Shown: positions 1-9,600 of the stretch, in pieces
Position numbering within the stretch: the first letter of the stretch is position 1
Layout of the letters: the number at the start of each line of letters is the position of its first letter
Assembly: GCA_002633025.1 (NCBI GenBank)
Contig: NMRB01000946.1
Location: 15,849-79,848, forward strand
DNA length: 64,000 nucleotides
Reading direction: 5' to 3'
Source of the DNA: Notospermus geniculatus
Taxonomy: Eukaryota > Nemertea > Pilidiophora > Heteronemertea > Lineidae
Notes under the pieces: model-generated
Seen by the model: the letters and a program-made list of their open reading frames with translations, nothing else
The model's database searches: none
Told to the model about the DNA's origin: nothing
Translations under genes and position numbers: made by a program

Positions 1-643
1 TCCTTAGAAACTTCCACTCTATCAACCCTGTAACAAAAGTCACAAAAAAATTCCATATTAAAAATGTTGATTTTTAGGGGGTTTTCTAATGAGGAATTAC
101 ATAATTATGATATTTCCAAATTTCCAAAAGTTTGATGCAGAAATATGACCAAGGTTATATACTTTCATGTGGTACAAACCGTGTTAAAATTGGCCCAGTA
201 GTATTCGAAATATTCAAGGTAGTAGGTGTAGATAAACTAATGTCAATGACTGTACATGTACATGCATGCACATAATTATATGCACTTCATTTGGCTTCAG
301 CGGAAGTCGGTATGAGTGTCGGCTGTCTAAGTGATCGAGACAACGCCACCGGCTTCCTCATTCTTTAAAGTGTTTAATGAGAGCTCTTTAGACCCATTGA
401 GGTCAGTTACGTCGGAAAAGTGTACGGCTCTGTACGTATGCCTCATTAAGTGTATCGATCCGAATTTACTGCTGTAGTTCTTGTTCATGAGAGATACGGC
501 CACTTACAGTTAATTGGTACACTTAAACCACTTGTTATCATCCTTACTTTTGGCTTACTGGCAGTATGGAGCTGCTGGTTTGTTTCTGCGCAAACAGAGT
601 TAAGCGTTTACACTTACATGTATACCGTACTTTCATATCACAT

Positions 644-1629
644 AACAACAATCAAAACTTCTCTTCATGGAAATAAACGGGTGACTTTGAGAGCAAAACT
701 GCCCGATCAACAAAGCATATATTCATATCCCATCCACAACCTGATCTGACACACAACTTTTTTGGGAGGCTGCAAAAACAATGTTATCGTCATCAAATCG
801 ACTTGATATTTCACACACATACCTACAGACGTATACTTTAACATATAAAAATGGTCTCACAACAATCAAAACTTCTCTTCATGGAAATAAACGGGTGACT
901 TTGAGAGCAAAACTGCCCGATCAACAAAGCATACTCATATCCCATCCACAACCTGATCTGACACACAACTTTTTTGGGAGGCTGCAAAAACAATGTTATC
1001 GTCATCAAATCGACTTGATATTTCACACACATACGTACAGACGTATACTTTAACATATAAAAATGGTCTCACAACAATCAAAACTTCTCTTCATGGAAAT
1101 AAACGGGTGACTTTGAGAGCAAAACTGCCCGATCAACAAAGCATATTCATATCCCATCCACAACCTGATCTGACACACAACTTTTTTGGGAGGCTGCAAA
1201 AACAATGTTATCGTCATCAAATCGACTTGATATTTCACACACATACGTACAGACGTATACTTTAACATATAAAAATGGTCTCACAACAATCAAAACTTCT
1301 CTTCATGGAAATAAACGGGTGACTTTGAGAGCAAAACTGCCCGATCAACAAAGCATATTCATATCCCATCCACAACCTGATCTGACACACAACTTTTTTG
1401 GGAGGCTGCAAAAACAATGTTATCGTCATCAAATCGACTTGATATTTCACACACATACGTACAGACGTATACTTTAACATATAAAAATGGTCTCACAACA
1501 ATCAAAACTTCTCTTCATGGAAATAAACGGGTGACTTTGAGAGCAAAACTGCCCGATCAACAAAGCATATTCATATCCCATCCACAGCCTGATCTGACAC
1601 ACAACTTTTTTGGGAGGCTGCAAAAACAA
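644..1629. repeat. Tandem array, 212-bp unit, about 4.6 copies
   Basis: The unit beginning near AACAATCAAAACTTCTC recurs at 647, 861, 1073, 1285 and 1497. The step is 214 bases once and then exactly 212 three times. Copies differ by only a few bases, so the array is young or homogenised. It lies in the presumed last intron of the P450 gene and ends 36 bases before a fold-back element. Confidence 0.95.
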
Positions 1630-1664
1630 CCGTTCTCACCAAGTCACGAAGTTATTCTCAAAGT

Positions 1665-2048
1665 GAGGTTTCGCAAATCTGACGAAACACGAAGTACGAA
1701 ATACGAAATTGGACTTCATTTCCATGACTAATGTATTTCAGGAGATGGTTGGTACACAAATATTGCCTGCTTCAACAGCGTCTTTTAGCGTATGACGTTA
1801 CACCGATAGAGTTACGGTGAATATCAAACTTTGATATTTATCTTCCGTATCGACTTCGTAGATACGAAGTGGAAATTTAAATATTCAAGGTGCACCCTAA
1901 CTCTCTCGGTCTTACATGATATGCTAAAAGACGCACTGGCAGCAGGGACATTTGTGGTAGTAACCATCTCCAGAAATACATTAGGTCCTGGAAATGAAGT
2001 TGAATTTCGTATTTCGTACTTCGTGTTTCGTCAGACTTGCGAAACCTC
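1665..2048. mobile_element. Fold-back element with about 130-bp inverted arms
   Basis: The left end starts GAGGTTTCGCAAATCTGACG and the right end is its near-exact reverse complement. The match continues for about 130 bases (roughly 1665-1795 against 1918-2048), with an unrelated spacer of about 120 bases. There is no open frame. A shorter relative is at 51448-51606. This is a non-autonomous DNA element; the superfamily is unknown. Confidence 0.85.
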
Positions 2049-2234
2049 GCTAAACGAGTTGCACTGCAGTACACGTGACATTGGTACTTTGCATTAAGGA
2101 GCTTTTTTTGGTCCGCCGATGGAGGTTAACTGTATGCATCATATACGTCTACATTTTAAGCTGATCTGTAAAAAATGCCCATCAAAACAAAGATGGTCGG
2201 AATAGACAATCTAATTTTGCCGTTGTATTTTCAG

Positions 2235-2490
2235 ATTTGACCCAGATCGATTCAGCCCAAAGAACTCAAAGTCTCGCCACAGTCTTGCCTTCGTTCCTTT
2301 CGGATTTGCTGGGAAAAGGAAGTGTCCCGGTTACCGTTTTTCCTACGCGGAGGCTACTACTGCCTTGGCGATGATCTTCAGGTGCTTTGAAATCAAACTT
2401 GTGGAAGGTCAGGTGGTGAAGCAAGTGTTCGGATTGGTGACGTCTCCAGCAGAGGAAGTTTGGATTCAGATTAAGAAGAGGAAGAAGTAG
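2235..2490 (+). CDS. CYP20A1-like: Cytochrome P450, CYP20A1-like, last exon (3' end of gene)
   Basis: This is the terminal exon of a microsomal-type cytochrome P450 haem monooxygenase. It starts after an acceptor (TTTTCAG) with one base completing the previous codon, then reads FDPDRF, the usual stretch before the haem loop. The haem-binding signature FGFAGKRKCPG fits F-x-x-G-x-R-x-C-x-G, and its cysteine would be the thiolate ligand. The C-terminal tail (VEGQVV, then LVTSPAEEVWIQIKKR) matches the CYP20A1 ending as I know it, which is why I choose CYP20 over CYP2, 3 or 4. The frame ends at TAG 2488-2490. Earlier exons are not recognisable in 1-2234, so they probably lie left of the window. 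The opposite strand carries a 142-codon open frame that is only a shadow. The P450 call is very secure; the CYP20 assignment is likely. Confidence 0.88.
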
Positions 2491-2784
2491 TCCGTGAGAA
2501 GAGCGTAGTGATCTCGTAAGGACTGCCCTTTTCCTACTTACGTCTTGATGGGATTTGGATTGGCGTTTGTCTAAGAGACATGCATGTGAAGTTGAATTGC
2601 TCAACGATCCCTTCCACAAAGCTCTTGCCTCACCGAGTTCCTTACGATTTAGTACGGACGTTGCCGAGTAAGGAACTCTGGTCGAAGAAACCATTGTGAC
2701 GTCACATACGTCTTCATCTTAGTGTCTACAATGTGTGCGGCGTTGATATTGGTTAGTAAGTGTGTAAAATCACCTTAATATATA

Positions 2785-2790
2785 AATAAA
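2785..2790 (+). terminator. Candidate polyadenylation signal of the P450 gene
   Basis: An AATAAA hexamer lies about 295 bases after the P450 stop codon, a usual 3' UTR distance. No downstream GU-rich element was verified. Confidence 0.35.
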
Positions 2791-2875
2791 TCACTCTCTA
2801 GCACATGTTTCAAATATTCCTCAATTTTGGAACTGATGACAGGATGATATCTGACATTGTAAACACAAATTCTGG

Positions 2876-2981
2876 GGCCTGTTTCATGAAGTGACTTTAA
2901 GCTAATGGTGCCTTTAACCAAATGGAAAATGCATTGAAGTTAATGGTACCGTTAGCTTAAAGACACTTTATGAAACAGGCC
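2876..2981. mobile_element. Palindromic MITE, GGCCTGTTTCATGAAG ends
   Basis: Left GGCCTGTTTCATGAAGTG...TTTAAGCTAA and right TTAGCTTAAAG...TATGAAACAGGCC are inverted copies of about 40 bases around a short spacer. There is no coding capacity. Confidence 0.8.
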
Positions 2982-5762
2982 TCTGGGTGTTTGTCTGTAT
3001 ACACTAATGTAGAGAAAGCCCACTTCTGTCATTCGATATCAAAAACAAATAAATCCTACTGATCATGCTTTGGGGTACGAAGCACGGTCCTCTTGACCGA
3101 TTTGTTTGACCCACATATGTACATGCAAGATCAGTTTAGTATCTCAAGACATGAATGTGATCATACGCTTTGCATAAGATGACGACGAACAAGCCTGCAG
3201 AATATGGAACGATGGACACATCTACCGTTGGGGAGGTAAGAACTACTCGACCATTCGCTTCAGGCTCCTAAGCTTGGTACCGTAGGCCTCCAACTCCAAG
3301 GCGGAGATTCCTTCGCGGCCTTGTCGAACTTCTGTCACTTTCTTGAACGTTCCGCACCCGTGAGTGTTTCCCTGCTATTCCTGGCGGAGTTGAGTTGCAA
3401 CTTGACAGTTGGGACACACAGAGAAATCGTCTCGATCTATCTGTCACTGTCAGCGTTTCCCACACAATAAGGGAAACACTGACATACGGAAGCACTGGGA
3501 GATGTTAAACTATCTCTCCGACTTTCCCTTTCCATTGACCTATACCAGAAGTACAACTGCTGGTGGACCTAAATTCAGAAACAGAGAACTATTTGTCCCT
3601 TTTTCGCAGACTCGGGGAGTCGTCAATCTGTTATGGAGGTGTTCTTTCAGTTTTCACACCAGATTTTCTGAACACTCTAATTGGGGTAGGCCTAACGTTA
3701 CCCAACTTTCAGTCAGTCATTTACGTGCAAGCCCATATTCAGCATATTTAGAACATTTGGTTCAATATTTGACCTCGTGGCGCGGGCTAAGTAAGTAGGC
3801 TTGACCCAATCATTCTCTTTCTTCCATATCATTGTATTCTAATGATGACAACACTCTCAACAAGCTTGTACACGGCTGTCAAGTAGGCCACGTCTGCTGT
3901 TGAATAACCTAAGACAAATACATCTTATTGACAGAGTATTAATGTCGTGTGATCGTAAATTGCCTCAGGATGACACAACTAATACCCGCCGCACACGAGT
4001 GCAATTTTGTCTCCAACTATGGAGATTTTTGCCTCCTACGTGCAAATGTCATCGTGTGCGGTGGTCGGAGAAACTCATTCCTTTTTTTCTTAAAATTAAG
4101 AGATCCGATAGCGATAAGGACAACGTCATTTGTGTCATTCTTCCTGTAGAAAAATGTACAGGATTTTTTTTCATGACGCAACGTCAACACCTAAAACAAC
4201 GCCAATGACGTCGTTTCGGTACAATCGCTCGCAGCGCCGACCTGTCGGGATAAACCGCAGGGCGGGTTCCTCATTGTCATGGGGAAGGTTTTTAACTGAC
4301 GAGTGCCAGATGCGATGTTTACAAGTCGATGGACAACACTAAGTAAACTCGGTTTGGCATGTGGATTTGAGACCATTCTCCGTGCGGACAATTCAATCCA
4401 CTGCTGGTCATGGGCCAAGTGACTGCCATATTGTCAGAAAGCGAACGACCCCTGGGAACGAGGTTGTATTAGCCGTGGTTACACTACATAAAATCCGCGG
4501 TTTTTTGCGGTCACACCTATGAATTGCACCGGGCTTCCAGAAACCCGTGTCTGAAAAACATGGGTTTTGGGACACGACAAGCTCGCCGTGCTTTTCGAAA
4601 TCCGTATCCCCGTCTTTACGTTAGTTCTTCGCACGGCTGCAGATGGCGCAGCCATTAAGTGACGTCGTTTTCGCGCCTCCAACAATGTGTGCCAATACAG
4701 AAATGACCGAAGAGTCAATGCATGCAGCGCAACTGTCGTCGGGCTACCTAACTACAATGTAGTAGTGTGACCTCTCGCCGGGATTTTCGTACACGTTCGG
4801 GTTTGACACGGGTCTGGAAAAACACGGGTATTTTCAATAAGTGTAATCTTAGCATGTAATTCTGCCCCCAACGTCAGAAGACATCAAATTGGGAAGAAAA
4901 ATGTGGATTCATGCTCTGTCGATGAAGATGAAGATGCAAAAATAATTGTTCATATGTCACAGTACAAACCAAGAACGTTATGTCTTACAGTGGATATAAG
5001 AGTGGGATTGAAATCTAACACAACGTGGAAGGTTAATGCCCGTTCCAAGAGTGGTTCGCCACTCACAAGAGAAACGGGTTGCATGTTTAGGGTTCATGCT
5101 TAAAACGTCCCCTCCACCATTTTTTAATCTTTTAATCAATTTGATTCAGTTTTGATATCGGATAGAGGATCATGCATCTTGACTACCAAGGGTTGTGACA
5201 TCGCTCCGCCCTCCGACTACTCACACAAACTTGAAAGAAGTCCCCGAGACCTTCAATATGAGGGGTATTTTGTTGCCATAGCATCAAAGGTTGCTGAGTT
5301 AAAGCCATTTTAATTTCCCCTACCCCTAACAGAGAGAGAGAGCTGAAAATTTCGGGAAGGCCATACAAAAATCACTCTGGAAGGCTAACTTGATCCCTGA
5401 GGATTCAATGTTAACATTCTTAAATTAAAAGTTAGTTATCAGAAAAATGTAATTTAGTTGACTGGTGGGGAGGGGGAATGAGAAGATGCGTAATTTCATA
5501 GCGAACACAATAATCCAAACCCCATGTCTGTGGCTTGTATTGGTAGTGCTCCATGGTCATTATTATGAATCATCTCTTAGCCCGAAAACGGTGGCCATTT
5601 TTCAAGATGGCCGCCATGCAGGTACCAAGCTACACTTCCGAAAAGTCCATCATAATTTTTTGGACCCTTCAGGTACCTGCCTAACCAAAAATCAATGTTG
5701 GACCTGGTCACCTTTTTGGTAGTCAAACTCTCCAGGGTCTGGCTCATGGACTAAATATTAGG

Positions 5763-5879
5763 GAGTTTTCACAATGCCCCCGAAACGCCAACTTGAGCAC
5801 CAAACCTGTTGTTCGATGCCACGGTGAGAGCAAAAGGATAGACGTTAGCGTTTGCGTTTCGGGGGCTTTGGGAAAACTC
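5763..5879. mobile_element. MITE, GAGTTTTC / CCCCCGAAACGCCAAC family, copy 1
   Basis: The terminal inverted repeats read GAGTTTTC-N-CAA-(A/T)-GCCCCCGAAACGCCAAC and complement. A second copy is at 53630-53753. Both copies share the interior word GTTCGATGCCACG or its complement. Confidence 0.88.
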
Positions 5880-6482
5880 TATGATAGATGGTCACACACC
5901 CGAAGACTATAATCCACCATGGCCCGTATCAGAAAATGCCGATGCAGGCTCATATCATGGTCAATCAGGATCTGGCCATGCGGATAAACGGAACAAGTTT
6001 GGTGTCAATATGTGCACATCAATATATCAGTATCACGTTCTGCTCTTCGTAAAAACGGTCATGATTGCCCACTATATCATTGCCTATCTGTTCTTATCAA
6101 ATATCAAATCCGTTAAAGGTGGCGATCGATGCTTTATGATCAGGCGAAGTTCCCTTCCAAAATTTTGTCAAATCATTGACTAGTCTCCTCATGCCAAGTC
6201 GAAGACCTTGGATTTGAACTCCCATACCACATTGTCAGTGACACAAAATTTGGCACAACCTGCTCAAGTTCCTGTTAGCAAGTAGCCATTTTCAGAATCA
6301 GTCGTCTCGATCGGCTGTGGCCCCTTTAACGGTTACATTATTACGTAGATACTTTGTCACATATTTTGATAGGCCTACTGTCTTTCGCCAGTATCTCCAC
6401 CCATTCAACCTCGCCAATTTCTGATTAGCCCACAGAAGTGGTCGAAAGATTGTCAGTTAGTTTTGGAATATCTTTGTAAGAC

Positions 6483-6653
6483 ATGGCAACTTACGCCAAA
6501 AGGGATGGCTTTACTATACATGTAGTCAGTGAGGTCAATATTTCCAACAACCCACTCTTGTCTTGTTTTGCATGCTCTCAAAGAAATATTGCGACACAAA
6601 TTGAAAATTCACTTTTTCAGTCGTCCGTGGAACTAGTTGTCGAAGACGAAAAG
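6483..6653 (+). CDS. ENPP-like: ENPP exon 1, cytoplasmic N-terminus
   Basis: 57 codons from the ATG (context ACATGG) to the donor AAG|GTATGT, phase 0, joining the anchor exon at 6954 in frame. It has no similarity I recognise and ends acidic (VVEDEK). It is assigned because the frame, phase and donor fit and because a type II protein needs a cytoplasmic tail here. A different first exon further upstream cannot be excluded. Confidence 0.6.
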
Positions 6654-9600
6654 GTATGTCATTTTTTTGAAGAAGCAAACGTCAGAATCTGCCTCGATTT
6701 CAAAGAAGGAGCATCGATGATTTTTGAAGCGGAGAGTCTTGTAAACCTGACCCCAAACCAAACATGAAAAAGTACCGGTACCGTTAAAGCGACTTGTTTC
6801 ACTCGTGAGAATGAGATAACTGGGTTAATCAGATCATGGCTTATCATGAGTGATGTCGCGTGCCCAAATCATGTGACCCTTCTTTATCATTTATCACGCA
6901 ATAATTAGGCCTACGGTACTATCAAGGATAAATTGACCAACTTTTCCTTTCAGGAATCATGCCTGAAGCCATGGATGAAAGTTTTAATCGCCTTGGCCCT
7001 GGTTGTAAGTGTGTCAGAAATGCGCGTCTGTATTTCTACCTTTTCAAACTCTCCTTTTTTCTTTGGTAAAACGGTAGCATGTCACAGTTGTTTGGTAATG
7101 TTCTTTGGTACAGTTGTTTGGAACAAGAGACAGTCTGTTTCTCATCTTCTTGAAATTACTAACTGCATGAATCGTCTACTATAAATACCATTTGATAGGT
7201 GCTCCTTGCTCTGGCCTTGGGTGTCGGTGTTTATTTTTCACTTCAAATGTGGACGGCGGCTGGTCAATGGACGCACCTTCCATGTGGCAAAGGCTCTGAG
7301 TCTTGTCCTCCAAGGTAAGAATACATTCATCACGTGTAGGCCCTAATGTGAGCGCTGCATGTAGTAGGTTCTCGACCCGTGCATCAAATGCACTGTGGAG
7401 CAACTGGAACCTCATTCGATCGTACTTGTGAAATACAAACGTTCTGACATGCAGATCCTGCGCCCTTCAACGATAATAATGAGGCTTTACACTCTCACCA
7501 ACCGTTTTATCAAATCTCCGTTTTTCAGTTATTCAAAGAACCCGATAACGGTGCTGATTTCATGCGATGGGTTCCGCGCCAGCTATCTTCTCAAGAACGT
7601 CACGCCGACATTTGAGAAGTTTCAGAAATGCGGCGTATCTGCTCCGTATATGAGGCCTGTCTATCCGAGCAAGACCTTCCCAAACCACTATTCCATGGCT
7701 ACGGTGAGTTCCATCTGATGACTTTTGTATAGAAATAGACAGGTGTTGGAATTGAACACCGAGACCTAACGAATGATCATTATTTCCTGTTTGTTTTTTT
7801 TTACACTATGCAGAATATGCAGTAGGTCCATGAACGGTTGTAAAAGTTTTATCAGTTGCTTCTCTGAAGTCTTCATTTTAGATCCCATTTCAATGGCCAT
7901 CTTCATTATCAATAATGTACCCTGTGGCCTGCCTACCCAATGTTAGAGGATACCTCCGTAATGCTGGACTTCGTCTGTGAAATCCCTTAGTGTTCCTAAG
8001 TTTTCCGAGTGCTCCTTGTGTCTGTTGTTGCTTTTAACACAGGTTGTAGCCCATAACTTGTAATATCAATCAACGACCAGCTTGCTTGATTGATCACAGA
8101 CACTGTTCTCACAGACATATATCCATGTTTGGTTTCAGGGCCTTTTCACTGAATCGACAGGTATCATCGGAAACGTTATGTTCGATGAGAAATTTGATTT
8201 GGTTTACAGGCAAAATAGTTCACAGAGGTTAAACCCTGCTTGGTGGGGAGGAACTCCAGTAAGAAATGGAGTCGAATCAACCTCTTTTCATTTTCCCCGA
8301 ACTATTCTTTATCCGTTTCCTTATAAGGTCGGTTCTGAAATCTTTGACGCATCCGCTCTAATTATTGGTCAATCGCTACATTACATGTGACCAATAGTAT
8401 CGCTTCCTTATTGCTTTGAATGATAATTACCTGATGTGGATTTCTTAGTACCAAGTTTGACCATTATCCTAAGGCTTAATCGACTGTGCAGATTTTGTGG
8501 CCAAGTATAACCAGGGATGGGGTGGCTGGTGATGTCTGAAAGGTTTACGAACTGGTTTTACAAGGAAATGGATCGATCATCCCTGCTAAATGCTACTAAC
8601 ATTATGTATAGGTATCCGCGTGTACAGACAATTAAAGGCTTTGTAGAATTATACTGTAGTATTCGACAACTGTCCTCTCCTTCAGGGCTTATTTCCTGCA
8701 TTCAGTGGCCTCACAGGGAATATTATTTTTGACGAGGACATTGGAGGCTTGTTCAAGTATAATACCGCTGAGAAGCTCAAGCCAGAGTGGTATCACGGAG
8801 AGCCTGTAAGACAACGTAGTTTTGCAAGCAGCCATCGTGCCAAAATTAGGTCATCGTCATGGAGATTTCCCCCATTGGTGGTGGGAGAACCAATCATCTC
8901 TCACTCTGGAAGAGAATTCCCACGGTGATGACCTAATTTTGACAACAAGGTGGTTGCTAGCGAAACTCTACTATAGGTATCCACGTGTAGGTTTAGGCCT
9001 ACAGAGAAGGCTTTGTAGAATATAGTCTGTAAAATTTGAGAATTGTCCTCTCCTTCAGGGCTTATTTCCTTCATTCAATGGTCTCATAGGAAATACTATG
9101 TTTGACGAGGACATAGGAGCCGTGTTCAAGCTTTCTAACGCTCAGAAGTTCAATCCGGAGTGGTACCAAGGAGAGCCAGTAAGAAAACGTATAGGGGAGA
9201 ATATACCCAGTCAGTGTGGAGGAACCTGCACAACTTTTTATGCCGACCGGTCGGCGCTGCGAGCGAAGACGTCAAAAACAGAGCAAAGCAATGCAATGAC
9301 GTCGCGTAACGACGTCCTTGACGCAAATCAATAGCAGAGCAATGAAATGACGTCGCGTCAGGACGTCCTTGACGCACTGCAATAGAGACAAAACGTCGAA
9401 AAATAGGTTCAACCGCTCACAGCGCCTACCAGTAGCGGTACATGTCGTTCTAATCCGTCACCACCAGCCTGAACCAGCTTCCACCTGACAAAATAGCGGT
9501 ATTTCGAGCCAGTTTTTCATTATGGTTCTCAGGCACGTAAACAACTTTGAGAAATGGTCTGCTCTTTGAGGACAAGAATGTTGTACCAATAAAACTCTCA

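Larger units (their letters stand above)
1..2234 (+). other. Intron sequence upstream of the last P450 exon
   Basis: No coding exon is recognisable here. The stretch is taken as the last intron of the P450 gene, extending off the left edge. It holds an ACATGTACATG-rich patch near 250, a 212-bp tandem array and a fold-back element (both listed separately). Short open frames inside the array repeat with the array period and are not genes. Confidence 0.6.
2491..6482. other. Intergenic region, P450 to ENPP
   Basis: It holds the P450 3' flank, palindromic elements at 2876-2981 and 5763-5879, and a diffuse inverted repeat near 3985-4065 (CCGCACACGA with its complement). Open frames at 3409-3798, 3900-4208, 4903-5103 and 5465-6183 show no recognisable domain and no convincing splice context, so I do not call them genes. 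Confidence 0.6.

Noticed and set aside
450-749. Frame with a signal-peptide-like start (MYRSEFTAVVLVHERYGHLQ)
   Set aside because: It runs into the 212-bp satellite and has no splice or homology support.
2266-2694. 142-codon open frame on the minus strand
   Set aside because: It is antisense to the P450 exon, whose haem motif and tail are unmistakable on the plus strand.
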